A DNA stretch of 64,000 bases, taken from contig NZ_JAUOEL010000007.1 in NCBI RefSeq assembly GCF_030540765.1, positions 1-64,000 on the forward strand, given 5' to 3'. Below, piece after piece: positions 19,101 to 27,532 of the stretch. Source of the stretch: Flavivirga jejuensis. Its GTDB lineage: Bacteria; Bacteroidota; Bacteroidia; Flavobacteriales; Flavobacteriaceae. The notes under the pieces are model-generated. The model was not told the origin of the DNA, did no database searches, and worked only from the letters and a program-made list of their open reading frames with translations. Positions within the stretch are counted from its first letter, which is position 1. Each line of letters starts with the position of its first letter. A program made the position numbers and the translations under genes.

Positions 19101-19716
19101 TAACATCTTCTAGCATAAAGATTCCTGAAGTAAAAGAGTCAAGAGGAGGGATTACCACGTCTAAATTGGTAAAGGTTCCTAGGCCATCTAAATTTTCGTA
19201 CCATACAACACCTTCAAATTGATGCAATAAAATATCAATATCATTATCTCCATCAATATCGCTTATTTCTATATTACCGATGTAGGTGAAAAATTCTTCT
19301 ATTTCGTTAAAATCACTAAAATTCCCATCCCCTAGATTGGTAATCCATCCAATTTTATTTGGTCCAAGTCCAACTGTATCTAATGAACATACTATGTCTA
19401 AATCTCCATCTCCATCTAAATCTCCGATTTGCATATCTTGAATAGATAAGGTATCACCATTATAAATCATCTTAGCAGAAGAAAAATCACCAGCTCCATC
19501 TCTATTTTCATACCATACAATAGTAAGCAATGAGTTTACAAGAATATCAAAATCACCATCTTGATCTAGGTCTAGATTTTCATGATCTAATAATTTGGGA
19601 TTAAAGATGACATCATCTTTTCCAGTTATTTCAATTTCTTCAAAAGACAACTGTGCCATTAAACCTAAAGGAATAATGGATGTGATAAAAAATAATAATG
19701 CTTTAAAATTTGTCAT
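16105..19716 (-). CDS. Large FG-GAP/VCBS repeat surface protein with T9SS tail
   Basis: Secreted protein of about 1200 residues. I start it at the Met giving MTNFKALLFFITSIIPLGLMAQ; an earlier Met adds six residues. Residues about 30-750 are FG-GAP/VCBS-type repeats, each with a calcium-binding DxDGDxDxD loop (DLDQDGDFDILV, DLDGDGDLDIVC and many more) and a W-Y-E-N strand. A SdrD B-like segment (DYDSSGCDDMNNP) follows, then a DUF7619-type domain (SFDPNDIQVIEG..FQNTGTASAINV), and the C-terminal T9SS type A sorting domain (YPVPLTNSLNISC..GVYIVKLREASGAVKVYKVIK). The FG-GAP part suggests adhesion or substrate binding. It stands alone between repeats C and D. Confidence 0.88.
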   Translation of the reverse strand: MTNFKALLFFITSIIPLGLMAQLSFEEIEITGKDDVIFNPKLLDHENLDLDQDGDFDILVNSLLTIVWYENRDGAGDFSSAKMIYNGDTLSIQDMQIGDLDGDGDLDIVCSLDTVGLGPNKIGWITNLGDGNFSDFNEIEEFFTYIGNIEISDIDGDNDIDILLHQFEGVVWYENLDGLGTFTNLDVVIPPLDSFTSGIFMLEDVNDDSKIDIVLYDPSLNQISWYENLGNMTFSAALPFHENLTSSPYVLKKVDIDGDTNADFIASSYNNLIWYEFDGIGELSQTIISIEGYNADNLISTDFDSDGDQDLLGAHKGSLFWLENNDGMGTFSIPKIIDYKNCSFCSNTRDRLATGDFDGNGTIDVITSLFSSTIGTIYKYSNLDGQGTFDSRKIISEYPFIDSIESIDIDNDGDLDLLSKNYFYTSIYRNLDGNGNFGRKEALSGSDYLKDSEPIDVDNDGDLDIVSIREEPNADLVWYENIDGSGIFKNAQVINSTIEINLGTTVSDIAAGDIDKDGYQDFVLVQYKEDETVYWLRNENGSGTFSSPIEVGTNVDSPGSVQLGDIDGDGDLDVVVFEAYYPNLVKWFENADGNGSFAPAVILPNIIATRGICLEDLDQDNDLDVITFGKDIKWHENTDGTGNFSAPMLIGNPNEFIQFVEITDLDGDFDKDIVWKSWGKDGILWYENLTGNEDFSAEIPIFITNRTSVNPATALGDFNGDFKVDIAHSDTFEYYVGSSTYTPDRLIVLLNEGEQGNQIIGKVTNDYDSSGCDDMNNPIIKNLMITSSDGVNSYSTFTLPNGLYNLNVGEGTYTTTVSGTLPNYYGANPSEHEFTFDGIGTTEFGDFCIEAEQEVHDLEVQLFPLLEVRPGFETKYLLTYKNVGTTVLEGEVNLNFNESALNFIEASEAPSSILSGELTFNIDTLLPFESNSIQANFLVEPPPTVNIDDLFVTSAHGTITGEDDFLENNEFILEQVVIGSFDPNDIQVIEGSKILVEDLDDYLHYIIRFQNTGTASAINVKVINELDSNLNWESFQILETSHSADIQITNGEFATFTFNDINLPDSNTNEEGSSGFITYKIKPNSNLQISDSMLNTADIYFDFNQPITTNTVMTTVTELLSVSDFKSSVCKMYPVPLTNSLNISCHYNDITQLELYDIQGKFLIKKLLSGQNDVLNVSDLPLGVYIVKLREASGAVKVYKVIK

Positions 19717-19860
19717 AATTATTTGGAGTTTCATTGTATATGATTGATGAGAAAAACGAATTTAATTTATATTTCAAGATTTTATAAATAAATCCTTATA
19801 TTATCGTTTAAATTCAATATCTACCGATTAACTAATAATTAATCAAAATAGTGCATAAAT

Positions 19861-20048
19861 CCATTCCATACACATTCCCACTTCACTCCTATCGTCGCTT
19901 CGGGCAAAGAATATTCTATTTACATTGTAGAGAAAGTTTTTAGAAGAAAAAAATAAAGAAAAGTAGTCGTTTAAACTTCGCTTTTACCAAAGCAAAGTTA
20001 TATAAAATTACTTAGTAAACTTTAATCTTTTGGGTTTTATTGTAATCG
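19861..20048 (+). repeat. Dispersed repeat, copy D
   Basis: CCATTCCATACACATTCCC with the common centre, then a shortened middle and right part; the AACGCAGAACATTATA arm is lost and CAAAGTTATATAAAATTACT follows directly. The tail TTTTATTGTAATCG leads straight into a parE 3'-end remnant. Confidence 0.85.
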
Positions 20049-20066
20049 TGTTAAGAAAGTTTACAA

Positions 20067-20111
20067 TTATAAATTATTTTCATAATCCATACTTTGATTC
20101 AATACACGAAA
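20067..20111 (-). pseudogene. parE 3'-end remnant
   Basis: Minus-strand translation gives FRVLNQSMDYENNL followed by stop, nearly identical to the end of the intact ParE at 34385-34675 (RVLSQSMDYENNL). The flanking 30 bases toward repeat D also match the flank of the intact parE. Only the last ~14 codons remain; the next gene on the right is unrelated. Confidence 0.75.
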
Positions 20112-20144
20112 GCTAAACTATGAGTTGTAGCAATAATAATGGGA

Positions 20145-21344
20145 TTATTCAACAATAACCTTTTTTACTAATTTTCCTTTATTAGTATCTAATTTTATAA
20201 AATATAATCCACGTTGTAATTGATCCACTCTAATTTGATTCGTTTTCTGTGTTGTTAACACACGCTTACCAAGTGAATTTACCAGCTCAATTGTTTTAAT
20301 AGTAATATTACTTGAGATGTTAATGTATTCTGAGGTTGGAATTGGATAAATCAATATTGAAGAACCTGTTACCTCCTTTTGTGTTACACTTAAGGGGACT
20401 CCTAATTCATCACAAGCATTAGGTATGCCATCGCCATCTGCATCGGGACCAACTTCCAGATAATCTGCTATACTATTTATATCCCCATCTAAAGGGGTAA
20501 TTGTATAATCAATGCCTGATCCTGCAGTAGTAACTATTCCTGTAACAGGATCTACAGTTATTAATGTATCATCACCAAACACTCCTGTATCTCCTCCGTC
20601 TGCTGTTGATAAACCATAAGCTTCATTAGCATCACTACATCCGTCTACATCGCTATCTGTATTTTGAAAATCAAAAGAACCATCTGATAATGTATCTATT
20701 GGTATATTACCGGCACCTCCATTAGCAGAATTAGGCACTCCGCTATTATTTGTAGAGTCTCCATCTGTATCGTTAGCCTGACCAAAGTTTACACTATTTG
20801 GTATGCCTCCTGCTTCTATAACATCATAAATACCATCATTATCACTATCCAAATCATAATGATTGGGAACACCATCACCATCAAAGTCAAAGACAGGATC
20901 TAGGGTGTCACAAATATCATCGAGATCAGCATCTATACACACAGGTGCAGTTGTACTACTATTATTATCAAAATCTTGATAGTTTGGTATACCATCCATA
21001 TCTGCATCGGCAGATGGGTCTACTCCCAAATTATTCTCTGCTGTATCCAAAATGCCGTCATTATCGTCATCTAAATCGATTGTATTCTCTACGTTATCAT
21101 TATCATTGTCTATCTCAGACATAGATTTTATAAAACTTATAGTTGCATCCTTTAATGTATACGTGCCATCTATGTTAACAGATAAACCATGGGTTTGAAA
21201 ATTGTTTTCAGGAATAAATTCTGGTAGCGCTTCCAAAGTGTTTATTACCTGTGCAGGAATACTATGTAAAATCAATATCAAAAAGAATAGAATAGATATG
21301 GTATTTATTTTTTTAGTAAAGAATGGTATTTTAATTTTCATCAA
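20145..21344 (-). CDS. Thrombospondin type 3 repeat protein with T9SS tail
   Basis: Secreted 399-residue protein. Signal peptide with INTISILFFLILILHSIPAQ. The body is a run of acidic, calcium-binding thrombospondin-3-like repeats (DNDNDNVENTIDLDDDNDGI, DADMDGIPNYQDFDNNS, DFDGDGVPNHYDLDSDNDGI) typical of rigid cell-surface stalks. The end is a T9SS type A sorting domain (IYPIPTSEYINI..GLYFIKLDTNKGKLVKKVIVE). No catalytic domain is visible, so it may be a stalk, a spacer or a truncated adhesin. It is divergent from the HTCS regulator gene with a 179-base spacer and sits to the right of a parE remnant. Confidence 0.82.
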   Translation of the reverse strand: MMKIKIPFFTKKINTISILFFLILILHSIPAQVINTLEALPEFIPENNFQTHGLSVNIDGTYTLKDATISFIKSMSEIDNDNDNVENTIDLDDDNDGILDTAENNLGVDPSADADMDGIPNYQDFDNNSSTTAPVCIDADLDDICDTLDPVFDFDGDGVPNHYDLDSDNDGIYDVIEAGGIPNSVNFGQANDTDGDSTNNSGVPNSANGGAGNIPIDTLSDGSFDFQNTDSDVDGCSDANEAYGLSTADGGDTGVFGDDTLITVDPVTGIVTTAGSGIDYTITPLDGDINSIADYLEVGPDADGDGIPNACDELGVPLSVTQKEVTGSSILIYPIPTSEYINISSNITIKTIELVNSLGKRVLTTQKTNQIRVDQLQRGLYFIKLDTNKGKLVKKVIVE

Positions 21345-21386
21345 TAAGTGTTTTAGTTAAGTGTAATCCAGAGATTAACTTTGATA

Positions 21387-21394
21387 TATTTTTG
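21387..21394 (+). promoter_or_regulatory. Possible -7 box for the HTCS operon
   Basis: TATTTTTG matches TAnnTTTG; it lies 129 bases before the ATG at 21524, which would give a long leader. Confidence 0.3.
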
Positions 21395-21523
21395 TAATTT
21401 TGAAACATTAAAGATATGAGTATAAGCATGTTGAATTCCAGACAATCTCTATTGAAAATTTGCCAATTTTGAGGTGCTTCTATGTAACCTGTACGATTCA
21501 TTATACCTTAGTCAAGCAATAAA

Positions 21524-24232
21524 ATGTCCCTATTAATGATAAGAATCATAATCCCTTTATTTTTTTTAATAGCTACAACCATTACTAAAGGACAAACGTC
21601 TTTGGAAGTGTTGTCAATTAGTATTTATGAAGGGGATATTTTACCTGAAAATCCTTTAAAACATATAAAATGGGAACCTTTAGAAGCGTTTAACACCATG
21701 AATAGTGAAGTTCTTGTGTATTGGTTAAGATTGAAATATAAAGAATCCGCTAATCAAAATATGAGACATGGTGTGTTATTGTTATCCAGGTTTTTTGACA
21801 AGGTAGAATCTTATAAGACCCCTCATGCTAGTTCTGCGATTTCTATCACTGGAAGACTGGTAGATAATCAAGATAAAACACTTACCAGAGGGATTTATAA
21901 AAACTCATTACCGCTTTCTTTTGATAAAGAAAACACACTTTATATAAAGTTAACCAATTATCCATTAGTAGGATCAATAAGCAGGTCTCTGGACGGCATG
22001 GAATACCTTTCCATAAGGAGTTTTGATATATATTCTACGAAGATTCATACCATTTTCACACTTGCTATTGGGATGGAAATAATCATTTTCCTGATTTTTT
22101 TATTTCTGGTGTATCTAAAACCCTCCAGGGAGAATATTTTTTATCTGTTACTTATTTTTGTTAGCGTACCTTTAATCATCATTCGTAATCAGGTATTTGA
22201 TTCATTCTTCGATTTAAATAGTCAGCTTCTTTCTAATCTTGAATTCTGCCTTACTATCTTAGTAGTTTATAGTTTTTCGGCTTTTAGTGCGCATTATATT
22301 AAAGTCATGGAATATTCCCGTTTTTGGTATCGATTCATGGCATCGCCATATATTTTGTTATTGATACCAGCATTTTTCTATTTTGATAAACTATATCCAT
22401 ATCTGTTAATTGCTTTCTATTTTATAATTACAATAATTAGTGCGACCATCTTCCTTATTAAATTTCGAAAAAAGAATTCACATAGGGCAAATGTATTCCT
22501 TTTGGCTATATGTCCTATTACAATCGCTGGGGTACTCCCGTTTTTGGCAGCTAGTAAAATTATTCCTGCTAATTTCTGGACAATCAATAGTATGCTTATC
22601 CCCTTAGTTTTTAGAGATTTTGTTTTTATGACCGATCTTGTATTAGGTTTCTTTCGTGATAAATCATTGATCGCAGTAAAAGAAATAGAAGTTGGTCAGC
22701 TTCAAGAAGAAAAGAAACAATTAAAGAAAATAGAGGAATTAAAGACTACCTTTTTTAACAATATCTCCCATGAATTGAGAACACCACTTACGCTGCTTTT
22801 AGGTCCATTGGAAAACGTATTAAATCATGGTAAGTTAAATAAAGACATGGAACAACAATTAAAAATGTCCATGAAAAATGGAACATACCTATTACAACTG
22901 GTCAATGAAATGCTGGATTTATCTAAACTTGACCACGGGCAACTTACCATTACAAAGAAGAAACAGGATATTATCCCCGTATTAAAAGGTATTATTGAAT
23001 CATTTAAGAATTACGCTACCGAAAATAAACAAACCATCTACATTACGCATTCATCCAATCAAATATTCATAGATACTGATCGAGATATATTTGAAAAAAT
23101 GATCATCAACCTTATTTCTAATGCCATAAAATATAGTAAATCAACGGGAGAAATACATATAACAGTAAAAGAATATAAGCATTCGGTATTTATTTCTGTT
23201 GCTGATTCAGGAATTGGAATAGCTCCAACCGATATAGATAATATATTTAAACGCTATTATCGGGTAGATCGTAAACGATCTGTGAGTAGTACTGGAATTG
23301 GTTTAGCTATTGTAAAAGAATTTATAGAGCTTCATAATGGCAACATAACAGTACAAAGTACTTTAGGGAAAGGATCTTTGTTTGAATTAAGTTTCCCTTT
23401 AGTAAAAGATTCTGCTAAATCTAATACTACTATTATACCATATGCTATTAACGATCTGACGTCAATAGACCCTAATAAGTCATTAATCTTGCTTGTAGAA
23501 GACAATCAAGATATGAGACAATACCTGGAACAGCACTTGAGCGACTACAATCTATATCAGGCAGCTAACGGCCAAGAAGCCTTAAGGCTCTTAAAATCTA
23601 TACAAAAACCAGACCTTATTATCACCGATTACATGATGCCTGTCATGGATGGCGTTGAATTTATTAAAACATTAAAATTAGACGAGAGTTTTTCAATGAT
23701 TCCAATAATTTTTCTAACCGCCCGGACACTACAAGGTGATAAAATTAAAGTATTACATATGGGGATAGATGACTATATTATTAAGCCATTTGATAAGAAA
23801 GAGCTTAAATTACGTATTAATATATCGCTTAAAAATGCTTTAAATCAAAAGAAAAGTATGTCTCAGTCGATTGACATATTTTCTTTACCAGAAATAGTAC
23901 AGTTTAAAAAGAAATTGGATGCTTATATTATTGAAAACATATCCAATCCCAAAATGAGTAATATTGATTTAGCTTATCATTTTTCTATCAGTGAACGTAG
24001 TTTGATTAGAAAAATTAAATCTGCTACAGGACAAACACCCGCCGCCTATATTAGAGAAATTCGATTACAATCGGCAAAACGTAAGATCGAATATAATGAA
24101 AGAGCTAGTATTAGTGAAATCGCCTATGAATTAGGCATGAATAATCTATCTCATTTTACTCAGGCTTTTAAAAAAAGATTTGGAAAACTACCTTCTGAAT
24201 ATTTTAGAAAATCTAATGATAAAATAACGTAA
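21524..24232 (+). CDS. Hybrid two-component regulator (7TMR-DISM, HisKA, HATPase, REC, AraC HTH)
   Basis: One-protein signalling system of 902 residues. Signal peptide (IIIPLFFLIATTITKGQ), a 7TMR-DISMED2-like periplasmic domain (about 25-160), seven membrane helices (about 170-385), HisKA with His at about 416 (NNISHELRTPL), HATPase with NLISNAIKYS and GTGIGLAIVKEF-like boxes (GIGLAIVKE), a receiver domain with Asp at about 702 (IITDYMMPVMDG), and an AraC-type DNA-binding domain (about 790-895, GMNNLSHFTQAFKKRFG). It differs from the polysaccharide-sensing HTCS of Bacteroides by having the 7TMR-DISM sensor in place of Reg_prop propellers. The downstream secreted protein gene starts 5 bases after its stop and is a likely target or partner. 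Confidence 0.92.
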   Translation: MSLLMIRIIIPLFFLIATTITKGQTSLEVLSISIYEGDILPENPLKHIKWEPLEAFNTMNSEVLVYWLRLKYKESANQNMRHGVLLLSRFFDKVESYKTPHASSAISITGRLVDNQDKTLTRGIYKNSLPLSFDKENTLYIKLTNYPLVGSISRSLDGMEYLSIRSFDIYSTKIHTIFTLAIGMEIIIFLIFLFLVYLKPSRENIFYLLLIFVSVPLIIIRNQVFDSFFDLNSQLLSNLEFCLTILVVYSFSAFSAHYIKVMEYSRFWYRFMASPYILLLIPAFFYFDKLYPYLLIAFYFIITIISATIFLIKFRKKNSHRANVFLLAICPITIAGVLPFLAASKIIPANFWTINSMLIPLVFRDFVFMTDLVLGFFRDKSLIAVKEIEVGQLQEEKKQLKKIEELKTTFFNNISHELRTPLTLLLGPLENVLNHGKLNKDMEQQLKMSMKNGTYLLQLVNEMLDLSKLDHGQLTITKKKQDIIPVLKGIIESFKNYATENKQTIYITHSSNQIFIDTDRDIFEKMIINLISNAIKYSKSTGEIHITVKEYKHSVFISVADSGIGIAPTDIDNIFKRYYRVDRKRSVSSTGIGLAIVKEFIELHNGNITVQSTLGKGSLFELSFPLVKDSAKSNTTIIPYAINDLTSIDPNKSLILLVEDNQDMRQYLEQHLSDYNLYQAANGQEALRLLKSIQKPDLIITDYMMPVMDGVEFIKTLKLDESFSMIPIIFLTARTLQGDKIKVLHMGIDDYIIKPFDKKELKLRINISLKNALNQKKSMSQSIDIFSLPEIVQFKKKLDAYIIENISNPKMSNIDLAYHFSISERSLIRKIKSATGQTPAAYIREIRLQSAKRKIEYNERASISEIAYELGMNNLSHFTQAFKKRFGKLPSEYFRKSNDKIT

Positions 24233-24237
24233 TAACT

Positions 24238-25218
24238 ATGACAACTCTTTTAAAACAAATCAAAAAATTAATATTTCTAAATCTCGTAGTCTTCTTTTCA
24301 TCTATAACTACTTACAGTCAAGTTATAAATGACGATTTTGAAGATGGTGATATAACTGGATGGATAGAAGGAACTGCTAGTCATTGGGTGAATTCAACAA
24401 CAAATCCTATAACAGCCGCAAGATCTTTAAAACATAATTTTTCAGGTACATCTGGTGATAGTTATATTTACCAAGACATTTCTTCTTTAGATTTAACTAC
24501 AGAAAATATTACCTGGCAGTTTAATTTAAAAACAGGGAGTTGGGATCCTTCTTCATCGAACAAGTTCTGGGTATACCTAACTGCAAACAATAATGATTTA
24601 AATGGTTCTTCCGTAGATGGATATGCAGTAGGTGTAAACCTTACTGGCTCTTCAGATTTTCTTACTTTATGGAAAGTGACTAACGGTGAAGCTGATGGCG
24701 CTGTAATTACAACTGCAATTGATTGGAACGCCAATAATACAAAAGGAATCAGAGTTACAAGAACAAATGATGGTTTATGGGAATTATTAGTTGATAATGA
24801 TGGTGGTTTTGAGGCTTTGATGTCTATGGGTACAGCTACAAATACAGATTACACATTTGATACTAATTTTGGACTTAGTTTTACTTTTTCTGCCACTAGA
24901 GCTGGTCTCTTATGGATGGATGACGTTTTTGTACAAGGTGTCGATGCAACTTTAAGTGTTAATGACCTAACAATTTCGCTTGATGAGGTACTTGTATTTA
25001 TGACAGATAAACGCTCCTTAACGGTTAATGGTCTGCAGAATACTCATTTTTCTGTCAGGCTATATTCCATAATCGGCGAACAGGTCCTAAACAAATCTTT
25101 TATATCAAATGGTGTGAACAATATTAGTTTACCCCAAACTCTTGCTAGTGGTATTTATATTGTTAAGCTTACTACCTATAATTCAGAAATACTAAGTAAA
25201 AAGATTGTTATTGAATGA
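24238..25218 (+). CDS. Secreted jelly-roll-like protein with T9SS tail
   Basis: Exported 326-residue protein. After the signal peptide (IFLNLVVFFSSITTYSQ), residues about 30-235 start with DDFEDGDITGWIEG and form an aromatic-rich beta domain like concanavalin/LamG or carbohydrate-binding modules. The C-terminal third is a T9SS type A domain (SVRLYSIIGEQVLNKSF..GIYIVKLTTYNSEILSKKIVIE). It lies 5 bases downstream of the hybrid regulator gene, so both are probably one transcript, an unusual pairing that suggests a surface protein tied to its own sensor. The ligand is unknown. Confidence 0.75.
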   Translation: MTTLLKQIKKLIFLNLVVFFSSITTYSQVINDDFEDGDITGWIEGTASHWVNSTTNPITAARSLKHNFSGTSGDSYIYQDISSLDLTTENITWQFNLKTGSWDPSSSNKFWVYLTANNNDLNGSSVDGYAVGVNLTGSSDFLTLWKVTNGEADGAVITTAIDWNANNTKGIRVTRTNDGLWELLVDNDGGFEALMSMGTATNTDYTFDTNFGLSFTFSATRAGLLWMDDVFVQGVDATLSVNDLTISLDEVLVFMTDKRSLTVNGLQNTHFSVRLYSIIGEQVLNKSFISNGVNNISLPQTLASGIYIVKLTTYNSEILSKKIVIE

Positions 25219-25303
25219 TTCTCATAATTTAAGATAAATAAGTGATTCAGAATACAACTATCTAAAAACAAACTCTTTAGTCTCATAAAACTGTTTTCAG
25301 TAG

Positions 25304-25423
25304 GTGTTATTGTTTTTCTAATTGTTTTACATAAATACATGCTTTAATAATCATACTATTTATGTGATTTAATGTATTTAATATTAATAAATTAGAGAGC
25401 TCAAATTTATGTATTCGATAATT
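25304..25423 (-). pseudogene. parD 5'-end and promoter remnant
   Basis: Homologous to the start and upstream region of the intact parD at 34662-34919. The shared bases include GTTATTGTTTTTCTAATTGT and TTTAATAATCATACTAT, and the match continues up to the left end of repeat E just as the intact parD promoter runs up to repeat I. Only about the first nine codons remain, shifted out of frame by one base. Confidence 0.7.
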
Positions 25424-26062
25424 ATTCCTATTACATACACATTCCCACTTCGTTCCTATCGTCACTTCGGGCAAAGCGTATTCCATTACATTTTTAAAGA
25501 AACATTTGAGAAGAAAAAAATCAAAAAAAAGCAGTAGTATAAACTTCGCTTTTACCAAAGCAAAGTTACATAACGCAGAACATTATAGTACAAATGTATT
25601 TCATACAATTAGATAGCTATAATTCAATATTATGTAAAATATCCCAATATGTTCACGTTTCTATTTGATGTATAGTACTTGGGTCATTAAACATTCGTGT
25701 TTGGCTTCTCGTTTAATTTAAATATTCTGTACAATCGTTCATGTTTTTTTAAATATGCGATTCTCAAGAAACTTCACGTTTACACATTTGTAGCTATAAT
25801 TAGCCGTTATGTAAAATTGCCGCTCGCAAATGCTCGATTGCTTTTTAAAAATAATTATGCTGTCGCAGTAATTTTTTTAAACACAATTATCCATCGCTTG
25901 CAACCGCCAAAAAAAGCTAACTTTTGCTTCTTGTTTAAATTCGCGTATTCGATGAAAATCCCGCAAGATTTTTTTCTACGCAATTCTCGTAAAGGTTTCC
26001 GCAAGAGTATAAAATTTTCCTGCCACATCATCCACACAAAAATTTCTATACACTTGCTCAAA
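25424..26062 (+). repeat. Dispersed repeat, copy E (long form)
   Basis: Left module (TACATACACATTCCC, common centre, AAAGAAACATTTGAGAAG), then CATAACGCAGAACATTATAG, first palindrome ending TATTATGTAAAATATCCC, a ~110-base spacer with GTACTTGGGTCATTAAACAT, a second half-palindrome ending GTTATGTAAAATTGCCG, and a ~270-base extension (ACAATTATCCATCG, CAACCGCC) shared with copies G and J. Short open frames on both strands inside it are not credible genes. Confidence 0.85.
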
Positions 26063-26190
26063 TTGTGCATTTGTTTAAGATTTTTAGAGTTTGCATATCT
26101 TTTTGTCTTGATACAAAAATTAACACTTTGTTTTACAGTATCTAAATCCAGTGATTGTAAGTATATTAGGTTGTTTCCTATTAATCTGCT

Positions 26191-27204
26191 TTAGATATTA
26201 TTAGTCAATCTTAATCTAGCTATATAATATGCTACATATCCCTTTCCCGAATTGCACTCAATGCTTGCAGTAAGACTTGGGTTTTCTGAAGAGACTGAAT
26301 AACTTAGTACGTTATTAGAACTGGTAATCTCGGAAGCCTTCCGAGCACTTTGGCTAAAAGCACAATAACAGTTGTTATTTACATAAATAGCTGTCAATGG
26401 GCATTCGACACCAAAAGAAACAATCGCTCCGTAAGTATCTGGTCCACTAGGAAGTCCATAAGTAAATCCATATTGAGTACCAAATAAAGCACCATCCCTT
26501 TTATTTGTTTGTACGATGCCACAACTTACATATGTACCTGCCCCGGGTATTGGTTCAGGTACAGTTATAGCTGGAGGAATATTTGGGGTATGCCCGACTG
26601 GTTTACCATGTGTATTATAATCCCCAATCCATTTCATGTCTCTTCCTCCGAGTTCGTTTAAAACTAGTGCAAAGCAACAAGCAGGTTTAAGCATAAAATA
26701 AAGAATTGGAATAATAATGGCTATTATTGCAACAGCTATTATAGCTACCAGCCCAGCAACCGTAACCGCTTGGACGCCTTCTGCAACCGCAACCATAGTT
26801 ACCAAACCTCCTACAATCCCCCCTCTAAATGCCTCTATCGCTGTCAGTCCCATAGCGACGATTCCGCCACCTATAAGTGCAGCAGCAGCATGTCCAACAC
26901 TAAAATGAGGTTGGATGATCATAGCAGTATCAAGCATGGAGGTGACATATACTTTGATTTCTTCGCCGGAACAAGACTTCAACCGATCGTACTGTTCTTG
27001 GGTAAGTGTTATTACAGGAAATCCTGTTGGATCTTCTTCCAGGGCTAAATAAGGTTTGGCCTTTTCAATGGCATCAGCCCTGATTTTTTCATATGCATTG
27101 GACAATTCTATTTCTGTTTTACAACTTTCTAACTGCTTGAAATAATCAGGATAAACTTTGTTAAAAGATGTTTTTAGACTTAATAATTCTGACTTTGTGA
27201 ACAT
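26191..27204 (-). CDS. Unknown protein with Gly/Ala-rich hydrophobic core
   Basis: A 337-residue protein without a signal peptide that I do not recognise. Residues 1-100 are helical and charged. Residues about 105-195 form a long Gly/Ala/Ile-rich hydrophobic stretch (AAALIGGGIVAMGLTAIEAF, AIIAVAIIAIIIPILYFML), enough for two or three membrane hairpins. A proline-rich linker (NIPPAITVPEPIPG) leads to a C-terminal beta-rich domain of about 110 residues with several Cys (CGIV, VECPL, NNCYCAF, IECNSG). A soluble protein with an internal hydrophobic hairpin and a beta domain is reminiscent of pore-forming or bacteriocin-like effectors, but this is only a suggestion. Base composition is less AT-rich than its neighbours, which hints at transfer. 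It lies between repeat E and a decayed XRE gene. Confidence 0.6.
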   Translation of the reverse strand: MFTKSELLSLKTSFNKVYPDYFKQLESCKTEIELSNAYEKIRADAIEKAKPYLALEEDPTGFPVITLTQEQYDRLKSCSGEEIKVYVTSMLDTAMIIQPHFSVGHAAAALIGGGIVAMGLTAIEAFRGGIVGGLVTMVAVAEGVQAVTVAGLVAIIAVAIIAIIIPILYFMLKPACCFALVLNELGGRDMKWIGDYNTHGKPVGHTPNIPPAITVPEPIPGAGTYVSCGIVQTNKRDGALFGTQYGFTYGLPSGPDTYGAIVSFGVECPLTAIYVNNNCYCAFSQSARKASEITSSNNVLSYSVSSENPSLTASIECNSGKGYVAYYIARLRLTNNI

Positions 27205-27330
27205 AAGGGGTATATTTAGTTTTCAACAATAATTAATTTGAGTGAATAACCAGTAAGTTAAAATTTAAAAGATTATCAGTTTTTTACGAAGCTAAGTTAA
27301 TAAAAAATTCTTAATACGAATATATTTCAG

Positions 27331-27404
27331 AGATAGAGAGATAGAAAGAGGTGTATTATTCTGAGAATAATTATAAGAAATATCTTGATTTTTTGCAAAA
27401 AAAG
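27331..27404 (+). pseudogene. Decayed duplicate of the XRE gene 3' half
   Basis: The segment GATAGAAAGAGGTGTATTAT followed by ATTATAAGAAATATCTTGAT repeats bases ~27629-27690 of the intact small XRE gene (about 85% identical by eye) with an internal stop. It is a partial tandem copy about 290 bases upstream of the intact gene. The 328-base gap it lies in contains nothing else recognisable. Confidence 0.65.
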
Positions 27405-27510
27405 TAACTTTATATAGAGTTGAATCAGGAAAATAATATAGTATAAACATCTGTTATCCAATCTCTTTAAAATGTAAAACATCTTAATTTTGGATAAATT
27501 TTATTATTTT

Positions 27511-27528
27511 GTGTTTTTAAAAAAACAC
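27511..27528 (+). promoter_or_regulatory. Palindromic operator candidate at the XRE gene
   Basis: GTGTTTTT-AA-AAAAACAC is a perfect 8-bp inverted repeat ending four bases before the TTG start of the small XRE gene, a suitable place for autorepression. Confidence 0.35.
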
Positions 27529-27532
27529 TATT

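Noticed and set aside
25697-26194. A 165-codon plus-strand frame in the long extension of repeat E
   Set aside because: It lies wholly in repeat DNA, has no homologous frame in copy G and has an unlikely composition.
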